From: UBA4285 sp050944355
GTDB lineage: Bacteria > Bacillota > Clostridia > Lachnospirales > Lachnospiraceae
Direction of reading: 5' to 3'
DNA: 64,000 nucleotides
Assembly: GCA_050944355.1 (NCBI GenBank)
Contig: JBMNQX010000002.1
Span: 124,001-188,000, forward strand
In this document: positions 9,166 to 17,830 of the stretch, piece by piece
Layout of the letters: every line of letters starts with the position of its first letter
How positions within the stretch are numbered: position 1 is the first letter of the stretch
The notes under the pieces: generated by a model
Databases searched by the model: none
Told to the model about the DNA's origin: nothing
Seen by the model: the letters and a program-made list of their open reading frames with translations, nothing else
Made by a program: the position numbers and the translations under genes

Positions 9166-10308
9166 ATGACGGAAAATATCAATCCTCAAAAGCAGAAACT
9201 GATTTTTATCGTAATGTGCCTCGTGTCCGCTGCGGGCAGTTTTTATTACTGCGTGCGGGTCGGTCATGCCTTTCGGGCTCTCACGGGACACAATCCGACG
9301 TGGCCTCTCTTTTTTGTGGTGCTTTTTTTTCTGCTTGTTCAGCTGTACTCCAATAAAACGAAGCGGATTCACATTTCACAGCTGTACAGAATACTGGTTC
9401 TTCTGTCCGGTGTGTGCATCGCTTTTCTTGTCTTCGGCGGCACCTGGATGGTGCTTTTCGACGTCATATTCTTTGTGCTTCGGATCATCGGCGTGAAGCG
9501 TCTGCGCTACGAGATGGCGGCCGGGATTTCTGCGCTTCTTTCAGTCGTCACGGTTATCTACGGGGTGATTCACGCGAAAAAAATCCGGACGGTATCGTAT
9601 TCAGTTTCAACTGATAAAGTCCGGGAAGGCTACCGCATTGTCCAGCTGTCTGATCTTCATCTCGGATCTGTGGTCGGTGCCGGACAGATGCGCCGGGCGG
9701 TGGAGGCCGTCAACGCATTGAAGCCGGATCTTGTCGTGATCACAGGCGACATCATCAACCACGGACAGATGAATGAAGTGCGCAGGCCGCTTGACATAGA
9801 AGACATTCTCAAACAGATCCGCTCGAAAGACGGCGTGTACGCTGTGACAGGAAATCACGATCCGGCCGCGGACGACCCGGTGTTCCGCCTGTTCCTGAAA
9901 AATGCGGATGTCCGCCTGCTCGACAATGAATCTGTCAGCCTGCCGCAGGTCACGCTGTACGGCCGGAATGGAAACAGCCTGAGGAACCGCCGGCCAATCC
10001 GATACAAATTCCCGGCGGAAAAGTACACCGTTATTCTGGATCACTATCCGGACGGCGCTGAAGCGGCGGCAGGGTGCGGCGCGGATCTGCTGCTGGCTGG
10101 CCACACGCACTCCGGGCAATATTTTCCCTGTACCTGGTTCATCCGCGCCAATTATCACAAAAACAGCAGGCACGGACAATTCAGAGTGGGAAAAACTGAC
10201 TGCATCGTGAGCGCCGGGACAGGATATTTTCAGATTCCGGTCCGGTTCGGAAGCGACAGCGAGGTTGTGTGCGTCGACGTAAAGCCGATAAAAAATAAAG
10301 AAAAATGA
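9166..10308 (+). CDS. Membrane-anchored metallophosphoesterase (YkuE/YaeI-like)
   Basis: This is a 380-residue calcineurin-like phosphoesterase. Four hydrophobic segments in the first 140 residues are followed by the dinuclear-metal motifs in order: VQLSDLHLGS, VVITGDIIN, AVTGNHDP, ILDHYPD and LLLAGHTHSGQ. The arrangement matches YkuE/YaeI-type enzymes, some of which act on UDP-sugar lipids or phospholipids at the membrane; the substrate here is unknown. I prefer the ATG at 9166 (MTENINPQ). An in-frame ATG at 9115 would add a non-hydrophobic, poorly led extension. It is transcribed away from the VWA gene and converges on sdaAA. Confidence 0.88.
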   Translation: MTENINPQKQKLIFIVMCLVSAAGSFYYCVRVGHAFRALTGHNPTWPLFFVVLFFLLVQLYSNKTKRIHISQLYRILVLLSGVCIAFLVFGGTWMVLFDVIFFVLRIIGVKRLRYEMAAGISALLSVVTVIYGVIHAKKIRTVSYSVSTDKVREGYRIVQLSDLHLGSVVGAGQMRRAVEAVNALKPDLVVITGDIINHGQMNEVRRPLDIEDILKQIRSKDGVYAVTGNHDPAADDPVFRLFLKNADVRLLDNESVSLPQVTLYGRNGNSLRNRRPIRYKFPAEKYTVILDHYPDGAEAAAGCGADLLLAGHTHSGQYFPCTWFIRANYHKNSRHGQFRVGKTDCIVSAGTGYFQIPVRFGSDSEVVCVDVKPIKNKEK

Positions 10309-10352
10309 GCGGAAGAGCCGCTGAAATGAGCCGCGGGACGCTCATGCCGTCA

Positions 10353-11249
10353 TCACTGCGCGTTTCCGGCGGGATGCGGTCTGCTGCCCGCGATGCGTTT
10401 TTTGATTTTCTGAGCAGTCGGGGCAGCGGCGAGTCCGCCCGTCCCGGTCTCGCGGATGCCGGCGTCCATATGTCTGCCGATACTCCGCATGGCATCGACC
10501 ACTTCGTCTGGCGGAATCCGGCTCGCGATTCCGGCCATCGTCATTTCCGCGGCGGCAATGGCGTTTACGGCGCCGATGACATTCCGCTTGACGCAGGGCA
10601 CTTCGACAAGACCCGCTACCGGGTCGCACGCGAGACCCAGAAGATTTTTGAGCGCAAGAGCGGCTGCGTTGGCCACGGACTCGCAGCTGCCGCCGAAAAG
10701 CGAAACGAGTGCGCCGGCAGCCATGGCTGACGCCGCGCCGATCTCGGCCTGACATCCGCCTTCCGCGCCGGCTAGTGTCGCCCTCGCCGCAATGATGCCG
10801 CCGATTCCGCCGGCCACAAAAAGAGACTGGATCATCTGTTCATCCGTAAACTTCCGGTCTTCCTGAATCGTAAGCAGAACAGAGGGCACGACGCCGCAGG
10901 ATCCGGCGGTGGGCGAAGCGACGATTCGCTTCATGCAGGCGTTCGAATCCGCGATTTTAAGTGCCCGTTCCATGACAAGACTCATAAACGGACCGGAGAT
11001 TGTATTTCCGTTTTTCCGGTATTCGTGCATCCGGCCGGCCTCATCCCCGACAAGCCCGCTGTTGGAAAAACGCTTCGGGCTGTAGTCCTGATCCTCTTCT
11101 TTCATAGCGGCGTACATGCCGGCCATTTCTTCCCAGCACTGTTCTTCGTCCGTTCCGTTTTCGGCACAGTCTTCCTTCTGGATCAGCTTCCAGAGCGGAA
11201 GATTTGTTTTATTCTCATCAGCCGCAAGGCTGGCAAAAGACTCATACAT
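10353..11249 (-). CDS. sdaAA: L-serine dehydratase, iron-sulfur, alpha subunit
   Basis: The 298-residue alpha chain of the two-subunit Fe-S L-serine ammonia-lyase converts L-serine to pyruvate and ammonia. Signatures are ASPTAGSCGVVPS, GGIGGIIAARATLAGAEGGCQAE and the conserved GLACDPVAGLVEVPC, whose cysteines ligate the oxygen-labile 4Fe-4S cluster. GTGGLA lies near the C-terminus. It starts 4 nt after the beta-subunit gene with RBS AGAAGGAG, so the two are one operon. A weak 5-bp hairpin followed by a T-rich run (minus strand, about 10322-10291) may end transcription. It fits amino-acid fermentation in an anaerobe. Confidence 0.96.
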   Translation of the reverse strand: MYESFASLAADENKTNLPLWKLIQKEDCAENGTDEEQCWEEMAGMYAAMKEEDQDYSPKRFSNSGLVGDEAGRMHEYRKNGNTISGPFMSLVMERALKIADSNACMKRIVASPTAGSCGVVPSVLLTIQEDRKFTDEQMIQSLFVAGGIGGIIAARATLAGAEGGCQAEIGAASAMAAGALVSLFGGSCESVANAAALALKNLLGLACDPVAGLVEVPCVKRNVIGAVNAIAAAEMTMAGIASRIPPDEVVDAMRSIGRHMDAGIRETGTGGLAAAPTAQKIKKRIAGSRPHPAGNAQ

Positions 11250-11253
11250 ATCA

Positions 11254-11928
11254 TTATTCTCCTTCTGTCAGAAGTGACAGGAACGTGACTTTTACGACGC
11301 CTTCCATGGCCTCCAGACGCTCAAGCACTTCGTGTGGGACCTCCTGATCGCATTCCAGAACCATGACGGCCTGTCCGCCGCGGTGCGCCCGGTTGAGCTG
11401 CATGTAGGCAATGTTGATCCCGGATTCCGAGAGAAGGGACGTCACTTTGGCCACATGCCCCGGCATATCTTCGTTGTGTACAATCAGCGTCGGAAAATCG
11501 CCGGAGAAATTGACGGGAAGGCCGTCAAGTTCCGTGATGACGATCCGTCCGCCTCCGATCGACGCGCCGACAATTTCAAGCTGCTTCCCGTTCACGCCGG
11601 TGAGCTCGAGCTTCGCGGAATTCGGATGAACCGAATCGCCCAGATCCACACCTTTGATGGTAAATGAGAGGCCTGCGCTGCGCGCGTAGGCAAAACTGTC
11701 CGCGATACGCCTGTCGTCAACAGACATGCCGAGGAGACCCGCCACGAGAGCTTTGTCGGTGCCGTGGCCGCGGCCGGTCGCATAAAACGAGCCGTGAAGG
11801 CCGATCTCTGCCTGTCGGACCGGTTCTCCCAGAAGTCTTCTGGCGGCGCTTCCGATGCGCACGGCGCCGGCCGTGTGAGAACTGGAAGGGCCTACCATAA
11901 CCGGCCCGATGATATCTGTCAGTTTCAT
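11254..11928 (-). CDS. sdaAB: L-serine dehydratase, iron-sulfur, beta subunit
   Basis: The 224-residue beta chain partners SdaAA. Its N-terminal half carries the signature VMVGPSSSHTAGAVRIG, and the C-terminal ACT domain begins around residue 145 (PTLIVHNEDMPGHVAKVTSL), likely sensing serine. The start at 11928 is chosen because GGAGG lies 7 nt upstream. The ATG at 11934 is only 1 nt from that RBS. It is the first gene of the sdaAB-sdaAA operon, divergent from the inositol-phosphatase-like gene. Confidence 0.95.
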   Translation of the reverse strand: MKLTDIIGPVMVGPSSSHTAGAVRIGSAARRLLGEPVRQAEIGLHGSFYATGRGHGTDKALVAGLLGMSVDDRRIADSFAYARSAGLSFTIKGVDLGDSVHPNSAKLELTGVNGKQLEIVGASIGGGRIVITELDGLPVNFSGDFPTLIVHNEDMPGHVAKVTSLLSESGINIAYMQLNRAHRGGQAVMVLECDQEVPHEVLERLEAMEGVVKVTFLSLLTEGE

Positions 11929-11976
11929 GAACATCCCTCCTGCGCCCGTAAAAAGAAAAATGCGGCGGTTTTCTCA

Positions 11977-11985
11977 ATTATATCA
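11977..11985 (-). promoter_or_regulatory. Extended -10 promoter element of sdaAB
   Basis: Minus strand TGATATAAT: a perfect TATAAT with TGN extension, about 50 nt before the sdaAB start. No good -35 at 17 nt, as is usual for extended -10 promoters. Confidence 0.5.
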
Positions 11986-12139
11986 GTATTTGATTCTTTG
12001 GACTCACAACTTCCGGGCGTTTGTAGTAGAATATATATCGTGTGCGGTCTGCGGCCTGAGACCGGAACAGACCGTCTGCTATCAGAAAAAATTCAATCCG
12101 GCGAGAGAAATTTCTGAACCGGAGAAATGAGAGGATCGT

Positions 12140-12949
12140 ATGGAAACGGAAACAAAAGAAAAAATCAAGTCGATCGTGCGGGAAGCGGGGAAAATTCTGC
12201 TCTCGGCAGATAATATTGAATCGGCGGTGACACAGAAGGAAGGATTTTCCAACTATGTGACAGAATTTGACAAGAAAACCCAGGAGTTTCTCATCCGAGA
12301 GCTCGGCAAGGCTGTTCCGGATGCGACATTTGTCGGGGAAGAAGAGGGACACGACGTATTCCGCCCGGAGAACGAACACGGATTCGCGTTTGTGCTGGAT
12401 CCGATCGACGGCACGAGCAACTTCATCAAGGGATTCCGCCCGTCGGTGATTTCCTGCGGACTGCTGAAAGACGGAAAACCGTATTTCGGCGTCGTGTACA
12501 ATCCGTATTACAATCAGCTGTTCGAGGCCGAAAAGGGCTGCGGCGCTCTCATGAACGGAAAGCCGATTCACACTTCGAAGGACAGTCTGAAGAAGAGTCT
12601 TGTGATTTTCGGTTCGACGCCATATGACCTCGATATGCACAAGCTGTCGATGGACACGGTGTTGTTCTATATGAACCGCTGCATCGACGTGCGCAATACC
12701 GGCACGGCGGCATGGGACCTCTGTCAGGTGGCCGCCGGAACAACCGGACTATTCTTTGAGTGGAAACTTCATCTGTGGGATTATGCGGCCGGAGCGCTGA
12801 TTGTGAATGAGGCGGGCGGATTGGTGACGGACAGCGATGGCACACCGGTAAAATTCCGCGGCACGCAGTCCATTTTTGCGGCGTCCGAAGGGCTCTTGAA
12901 AGAAAAATATCTTCCGAAAGATCTCGGATTTAATGAAAGTGAAGGATAA
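12140..12949 (+). CDS. Inositol monophosphatase family protein
   Basis: This is a 269-residue Mg-dependent, lithium-sensitive-type sugar phosphatase (SuhB/CysQ superfamily). Metal ligands are in FVGEEEGHD, LDPIDGTSNFIKGF and HLWDYAAGALIVNEAGG. The substrate may be inositol phosphate, a nucleotide such as PAP, or another phosphate ester. Its place directly before thiD, cytX and a histidine phosphatase hints at a role with vitamin precursors, but that is inference. RBS GAGAGG precedes the ATG. Its stop codon lies 4 nt before the thiD start chosen here. Confidence 0.88.
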   Translation: METETKEKIKSIVREAGKILLSADNIESAVTQKEGFSNYVTEFDKKTQEFLIRELGKAVPDATFVGEEEGHDVFRPENEHGFAFVLDPIDGTSNFIKGFRPSVISCGLLKDGKPYFGVVYNPYYNQLFEAEKGCGALMNGKPIHTSKDSLKKSLVIFGSTPYDLDMHKLSMDTVLFYMNRCIDVRNTGTAAWDLCQVAAGTTGLFFEWKLHLWDYAAGALIVNEAGGLVTDSDGTPVKFRGTQSIFAASEGLLKEKYLPKDLGFNESEG

Positions 12950-12953
12950 AAGA

Positions 12954-13763
12954 ATGCATACAGCACTTACGATTGCGGGCAGCGATTCCAGCGGAGGCGC
13001 CGGAATTCAGGCTGATCTGAAGACAATGATTACAAACGGCGTGTTCGGCATGAGCGCGATTACAGCCCTGACGGCACAGAACACGACCGGCGTGACGGGA
13101 ATCCTCAATGTGACCCCTGAGTTTCTCGGAAAAGAAATCGACGCCGTGTTCACCGATATCCGGCCGGATGCCGTGAAGATCGGCATGGTGTCGGAGGCTG
13201 ATCTGATCCGCGTCATCGTGGAGAGACTTCGTTTTTACAAGGCGGAAAATATCGTCGTCGACCCGGTCATGGTCGCTACATCCGGCGCCAAACTGCTGGC
13301 CGATGATGCAATCGATACATTGAAAAAAGAACTGCTCCCCATCGCAAATGTCATCACGCCCAATGTACCGGAGACAGAAGTTCTCGCCGGATATCCGGTG
13401 GAGACGCCTGAGGACATGGAGCGCGCGGGACAGGAAATTTACGGGACATACGGCTGCGCCGTTCTGTGCAAGGGCGGCCATCACCTGAATGACGCCAACG
13501 ACCTGCTTGTGGGGCCGGGCGGAAAGCACTGGTTCAGGGGAAAGAGAATCGACAATCCAAACACGCACGGAACCGGATGCACGCTCTCGAGCGCAATCGC
13601 ATCCAATCTCGCGAAAGGTTTCGGACTGGAAGAGTCCGTCGAGAGGGCAAAAGAGTATATATCCGGGGCTCTGGCGGCCATGCTTGACCTCGGAAAGGGC
13701 AGCGGCCCGATGAACCATGCCTTTGACCTGACCGGACGTTTTACCGCGGAGGCAGAGAAGTGA
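12954..13763 (+). CDS. thiD: Hydroxymethylpyrimidine / phosphomethylpyrimidine kinase
   Basis: This is a 269-residue ribokinase-fold enzyme that phosphorylates HMP and HMP-P in thiamine synthesis and salvage. Motifs are TIAGSDSSGGAGIQADLKT at the N-terminus, VVDPVMVATSGA, ITPNVPETEVL and the anion-hole NTHGTGCTLSSAIA. The start at 12954 (MHTALTIAGSD) is favoured by GAAGGA 7 nt upstream; an in-frame ATG at 12933 lies inside the previous gene. Some relatives prefer pyridoxal, but the neighbouring CytX-type transporter supports HMP. The stop overlaps the GTG start of cytX. Confidence 0.92.
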   Translation: MHTALTIAGSDSSGGAGIQADLKTMITNGVFGMSAITALTAQNTTGVTGILNVTPEFLGKEIDAVFTDIRPDAVKIGMVSEADLIRVIVERLRFYKAENIVVDPVMVATSGAKLLADDAIDTLKKELLPIANVITPNVPETEVLAGYPVETPEDMERAGQEIYGTYGCAVLCKGGHHLNDANDLLVGPGGKHWFRGKRIDNPNTHGTGCTLSSAIASNLAKGFGLEESVERAKEYISGALAAMLDLGKGSGPMNHAFDLTGRFTAEAEK

Positions 13764-14941
13764 GCAGAAAAACATCTGGCAGAACATCGGTATTTGAAAA
13801 CGGGCTGATCTGGTTCGGCGCCGGCGTCTCGCTCGCGGAAATTCTGACCGGCACTTACTTTGCTCCGATGGGAGCCGTCAGGGGCGTTTCGGCCATTGTC
13901 ATCGGCCATATCATCGGCTGCTTCCTGCTGTATCTTGCCGGTCTGATCGGCGGTCGGGAGAGACGCAGCTCCATGGAGACTGTCAAACTTACGTTTGGAA
14001 GCCGGGGCGGACTGCTTTTTGTGATTCTGAACGTCATTCAGCTTGCCGGCTGGACATCCATCATGATTTACGACGGCGCGGCCGCGGCTGTCGGCGCGCT
14101 TCCGGTCGGATCCTGGATCTGGTGCATCTGTATCGGAGGCCTGATCGTCATATGGATTCTGATCGGCGTCCGGAACCTCGGCAAAGTCAATATCGTCGCG
14201 ATGAGCGCTCTGTTCGTCCTGACGATTATCCTCTGTATTGTGATCTTTTATGGCGGAACCGGCAGTGCCGACGCCTCGCAGGCCATGAGTTTCGGGGCGG
14301 CCGTTGAGCTATCCGCGTCGATGCCGCTCTCGTGGCTCCCGTGCATCAGCGATTACACCCGTGAGGCCGAAAAACCGCGCCCCGCGGCTGCGGTGAGCAC
14401 CATTGTCTACGGCATCGTGAGCTGCTGGATGTTCCTGATCGGGATGGGCGCGGCCGCATACGCCGGGACGACCGATATCGCGCTGATCATGGTGCGCGCC
14501 GGACTCGGCATTCTGGGACTCGTCATCATTATCTTCTCGACCGTGACGACGACATTCCTCGACGCCATGTCCGCCGGCATCTCGATTCAGTCGATCTCGT
14601 CCAGAATTCCTGACAAATGGGCTGCCGTCGCGGTGACTGTGATCGGTTCGCTGCTTGCGATCGCATTTCCCATGGACGACATCACGAATTTCCTGTATTT
14701 CATCGGATCGGTATTCGCGCCGATGATCGGCGTTCAGATCGCTGACTATTATATTCTGAAGAACCGCGAAGAGAAGGCGGGGTTCACCTGGGCGGCGCTG
14801 CTCGTCTGGCTCGGCGGATTCCTGCTTTACCGCTATTTTATGACAATTGACATTCCGTGCGGCAGCACGCTGCCGGCGGTAGTCGTGTGCATTGCGGCGT
14901 ATGCCTGCATAGGAAAGCTGACTGAGAAGAAGAAAGAATGA
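13760..14941 (+). CDS. cytX: CytX-like hydroxymethylpyrimidine transporter (NCS1 family)
   Basis: This is a 393-residue integral membrane permease of the cytosine/purine (NCS1) group with about 11-12 hydrophobic segments. The N-terminal ENGLIWFGAGVSLAEILTGT and the MPLSWLPCISDYTREAE segment match the thiamine-associated CytX subgroup. It presumably imports HMP for ThiD. It begins with GTG overlapping the thiD stop (GTGA), and its own stop overlaps the next ATG, implying translational coupling. No TPP riboswitch is visible upstream of the operon. Confidence 0.85.
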   Translation: MSRKTSGRTSVFENGLIWFGAGVSLAEILTGTYFAPMGAVRGVSAIVIGHIIGCFLLYLAGLIGGRERRSSMETVKLTFGSRGGLLFVILNVIQLAGWTSIMIYDGAAAAVGALPVGSWIWCICIGGLIVIWILIGVRNLGKVNIVAMSALFVLTIILCIVIFYGGTGSADASQAMSFGAAVELSASMPLSWLPCISDYTREAEKPRPAAAVSTIVYGIVSCWMFLIGMGAAAYAGTTDIALIMVRAGLGILGLVIIIFSTVTTTFLDAMSAGISIQSISSRIPDKWAAVAVTVIGSLLAIAFPMDDITNFLYFIGSVFAPMIGVQIADYYILKNREEKAGFTWAALLVWLGGFLLYRYFMTIDIPCGSTLPAVVVCIAAYACIGKLTEKKKE

Positions 14942-16281
14942 AACTGTATTTACTTCGGCACGGACAGACAGACTGGAATGTGGCCCATAAACTGCAGGGC
15001 AGAACGGACATTCCTCTTAATAAAAAAGGAATCGGACAGGCGCAGACGGAAGCGAAGAGAGTCAAAGCGGCGGGAATCACATTTGACCGCGTGATTTCAA
15101 GCCCGCTTTCCCGCGCAAAACAGACGGCCTCCATTGTGTCCGGACTCCCGGAAGAACAAATTGAGACGGACGCGCGGATCGCCGAGATGAGTTTCGGCGT
15201 GGACGAGGGAAAATTCTATTCCTTCGATCCGGCGCTGCGCGACAAAATGGAAGAAAATTACAGAAATTTCGCCTATCACCCGCAGCGCTACAAGGCGTGT
15301 CAGGGAGGCGAGAGCTACCAGCAGCTGATCGAGAGAACAGCTTCATTTTACCGCGATCTCATCGCCAGGTACGGAGACAGCGGCGAGAGCATTCTGGTCG
15401 TGTCGCACGGCGCGGCGCTGCACGGGATGCTCTACACGATGTTCGCGCGGGAAAATATGGAAGAGTTCTGGGATCCGCACATCGCGAACTGCCGTCTGAT
15501 GCGCGCCGTAAAAATCGGCGACGCCGTTGTTCTGACGGAAGACGATCTCTGCTCTGTGTTAAAACAGGGGGCCGGCGGGGGCGATCTCTACATTTTTAAC
15601 AGAGAGAAGGGGAAAAAGCCCGACAGAGACAAGCCTGTCCGCTATGTGGGACTTGTGAGCGGCAGCGTCGATGCTGGCCTGAGACCGGACACAGACTTTA
15701 CAATCGGCGGTGATATGGGGAAAAACCGGATTCTGCTGATTGCGGAAGCGGAGGCAGAGGCGTCCAGAAAAATTGTCGTGAATGGCGCCGAAAAACTGAT
15801 CACCGGAAACGCGGAAGTCGCGGAAGACGGCAAAGGCGGGTACGATGCATATCTCCCGGCCCCCTCCGGGAAGAAGGCCGTTCTTTCACTCATCACGTAT
15901 CCGGATATGAGGGTTATCGCGAGAGGCTTCGCGCCGGTAAATCCGGCGGCGGACATAAGCGTTCTGCCGGATGAAGAAGGAGAGAAGCGGGCTGAAATAC
16001 TTGTCTCTGACATTCCGGACGGAATGGGAGAAATATGGCTGGATTTCTGGTGCACGTGCGGGTCAGGCACTATTTCTGACGCGGAAAGCGGCAGAAGTCT
16101 TATAATACCGGCCGGCAGAGCAGAAGAGGTGAAACTGCGTCTCTCAGATCTCGGCAAAGAACTGCTGAGGCAGGATAGCTGCCGTCTTGTACTGAGTCTG
16201 AAAGCGGACGGCGCTGTTTCAAAGGCAAAACTTCCCAAAGAGGTGAAACTGCTCTGCGTGCGGAAAGTTCACGTGATCTGA
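14938..16281 (+). CDS. Histidine phosphatase with unusual C-terminal domain
   Basis: This is a 447-residue protein. Residues 1-205 form a histidine phosphatase (phosphoglycerate-mutase superfamily): YLLRHGQTDWNVAHKLQGR with the catalytic His, VISSPLSRAKQTA, and VVSHGAALHGMLYT. About 235 further residues follow, predicted beta-rich and soluble, that I do not recognise. Ordinary members of this family are about 200 residues long. The ATG overlaps the cytX stop, so it is translationally coupled to thiD-cytX; a role as a thiamine- or pyrimidine-phosphate phosphatase is a guess from context. The C-terminal part contains DFWCTCGSGT near residue 366. It ends before a strong terminator. Confidence 0.85.
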   Translation: MKLYLLRHGQTDWNVAHKLQGRTDIPLNKKGIGQAQTEAKRVKAAGITFDRVISSPLSRAKQTASIVSGLPEEQIETDARIAEMSFGVDEGKFYSFDPALRDKMEENYRNFAYHPQRYKACQGGESYQQLIERTASFYRDLIARYGDSGESILVVSHGAALHGMLYTMFARENMEEFWDPHIANCRLMRAVKIGDAVVLTEDDLCSVLKQGAGGGDLYIFNREKGKKPDRDKPVRYVGLVSGSVDAGLRPDTDFTIGGDMGKNRILLIAEAEAEASRKIVVNGAEKLITGNAEVAEDGKGGYDAYLPAPSGKKAVLSLITYPDMRVIARGFAPVNPAADISVLPDEEGEKRAEILVSDIPDGMGEIWLDFWCTCGSGTISDAESGRSLIIPAGRAEEVKLRLSDLGKELLRQDSCRLVLSLKADGAVSKAKLPKEVKLLCVRKVHVI

Positions 16282-16312
16282 AAAATTGATTTTTGAATTG
16301 CACGACAGTGCG

Positions 16313-16356
16313 GTGTCCGGTTATAGCCTGATGCTATAACCGGACACTGCTTTTTG
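16313..16356 (+). terminator. Intrinsic terminator of the thiD operon
   Basis: Perfect 15-bp arms GTGTCCGGTTATAGC and GCTATAACCGGACAC flank a 5-nt loop, followed by a T-rich run. Confidence 0.88.
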
Positions 16357-16360
16357 GAAT

Positions 16361-16390
16361 TAGACATTGCCGCTGTTTCTGTTTTATGAT
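16361..16390 (+). promoter_or_regulatory. Promoter of metY
   Basis: TAGACA (16361-16366) and TATGAT (16385-16390) are 18 nt apart, each one mismatch from consensus. It sits between the preceding terminator and metY. No SAM riboswitch signature was found in the leader. Confidence 0.6.
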
Positions 16391-16468
16391 CTTCTCATCC
16401 GAAAAAACAAAGACAGACGCGGAGAAAACCGCTTATTTCCGGCGCAGATCATGAAGGAGGATTAGAAG

Positions 16469-17752
16469 ATGGGATACAGATTTGAGACACTTCAGCTTCA
16501 CGTAGGACAGGAACAGGCTGATCCGGCTACCGACTCCAGAGCGGTTCCGATCTATCAGACAACTTCGTATGTATTTCACAGCGCGCAGCACGCGGCGGAC
16601 CGTTTTGCGCTGAAAGACTCCGGAAACATCTACGGCAGACTGACCAACAGCACGCAGGAAGTTCTGGAAAAGAGAATTGCGGCTCTCGAAGGCGGCGTCG
16701 CGGGACTCGCTGTCGCTAGCGGAGCGGCGGCGATCACATACGCGGTCACGGCTCTCGCCGGCGCGGGCGATCATGTGGTCGCCCAGAAGACGATTTACGG
16801 CGGCTCCTATAATCTTCTGGCGCATACGCTCCCTGCCTACGGGATCAGCACGACATTTGTCAACACGAGAAATTTGGAAGAGGTTGAGGCGGCGATCCGT
16901 CCGGAGACAAAACTCGTCTTCATCGAGACGCTCACGAACCCGAACGCGGACATTCCGGACATCGAGGAAATCGCGGAGATCGCGCACCGGCACGGGCTTC
17001 CGCTCATTGTGGACAATACATTCGGCACGCCGTATCTGATCCGTCCGTTTGAGTACGGCGCGGACATCGTCGTTCATTCCGCGACCAAGTTCATCGGCGG
17101 CCACGGCACGACGCTCGGCGGCATCATTGTGGACGGCGGCAGTTTTGACTGGAGCGCTTCTGACAAATATCCGCAGATCACCGAGCCGAATGATTCGTAT
17201 CACGGAATTTCCTTTGTGCAGGCGGCCGGAAAAGCTGCTTACGCCACGTATATCCGCGCGATCATTCTGCGCGACGAAGGCGCCGCGATTTCACCGTTCA
17301 ATGCCTTCCTGCTTCTGCAGGGCACCGAGACGCTCTCTCTGCGCCTTGACCGCCACTGGGAGAACACGAAGAAGATTCTGGATTATCTTGTGAAGAGCCC
17401 GTATGCAGCTCACGTCAATCACCCGGCGCTCCCTGATCACCCGGATCACAAGCTCTATGAAAAGTACTTCCCGAATGGCGGCGGCTCGATCTTTACGTTC
17501 GACATCAAGGGCGGACAGCCGGAAGCTTTCCGGTTCATCGACAGTCTGAAGATCTTCTCGGATCTGGCCAATGTGGCCGACGTTAAGTCGCTCGTCATTC
17601 ACCCGGCGACAACGACGCACGCCGAATTGTCTGAAAAAGAACTTGAAGAGCAGAATATCCGTCCGAGTACGATCCGGCTGTCAATCGGAACCGAGAACGC
17701 ACTGGATCTGATTGAAGACCTGGATCAGGCTTTCAGGGCCGCATTCGCATGA
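16469..17752 (+). CDS. metY: O-acetylhomoserine aminocarboxypropyltransferase (sulfhydrylase)
   Basis: This 427-residue PLP enzyme makes homocysteine from O-acetylhomoserine and sulfide. Its length fits MetY rather than the shorter cystathionine synthases and lyases. The PLP lysine is K207 in VVHSATKFIGGHGTT. Other motifs are FETLQLHVGQE, YGRLTNSTQEVLE and DNTFGTPYLIRP. The RBS GAAGGAGG precedes the ATG. It is monocistronic, with its own promoter. Methionine gamma-lyase is the main alternative, but the N-terminus and length favour MetY. Confidence 0.93.
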   Translation: MGYRFETLQLHVGQEQADPATDSRAVPIYQTTSYVFHSAQHAADRFALKDSGNIYGRLTNSTQEVLEKRIAALEGGVAGLAVASGAAAITYAVTALAGAGDHVVAQKTIYGGSYNLLAHTLPAYGISTTFVNTRNLEEVEAAIRPETKLVFIETLTNPNADIPDIEEIAEIAHRHGLPLIVDNTFGTPYLIRPFEYGADIVVHSATKFIGGHGTTLGGIIVDGGSFDWSASDKYPQITEPNDSYHGISFVQAAGKAAYATYIRAIILRDEGAAISPFNAFLLLQGTETLSLRLDRHWENTKKILDYLVKSPYAAHVNHPALPDHPDHKLYEKYFPNGGGSIFTFDIKGGQPEAFRFIDSLKIFSDLANVADVKSLVIHPATTTHAELSEKELEEQNIRPSTIRLSIGTENALDLIEDLDQAFRAAFA

Positions 17753-17830
17753 GACGCCTGAACCTTTTCCGGCGGACAGAACTGTCGTACAATACAGATA
17801 AGTCTGTCTGGAAAGAAGGAAACATGGAAA

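Noticed and set aside
12040..12125. Possible TPP riboswitch before the thiD operon (GGCCTGAGACC, then GGCGAGAG)
   Set aside because: The CTGAGA box is there, but the required second part (CCTGATCxGGxTAATxCCxGCG) is missing, so it is probably a chance resemblance.
16282..16468. SAM or other methionine riboswitch before metY
   Set aside because: No conserved S-box or SAM-II core elements; the region is explained by a terminator and a promoter.
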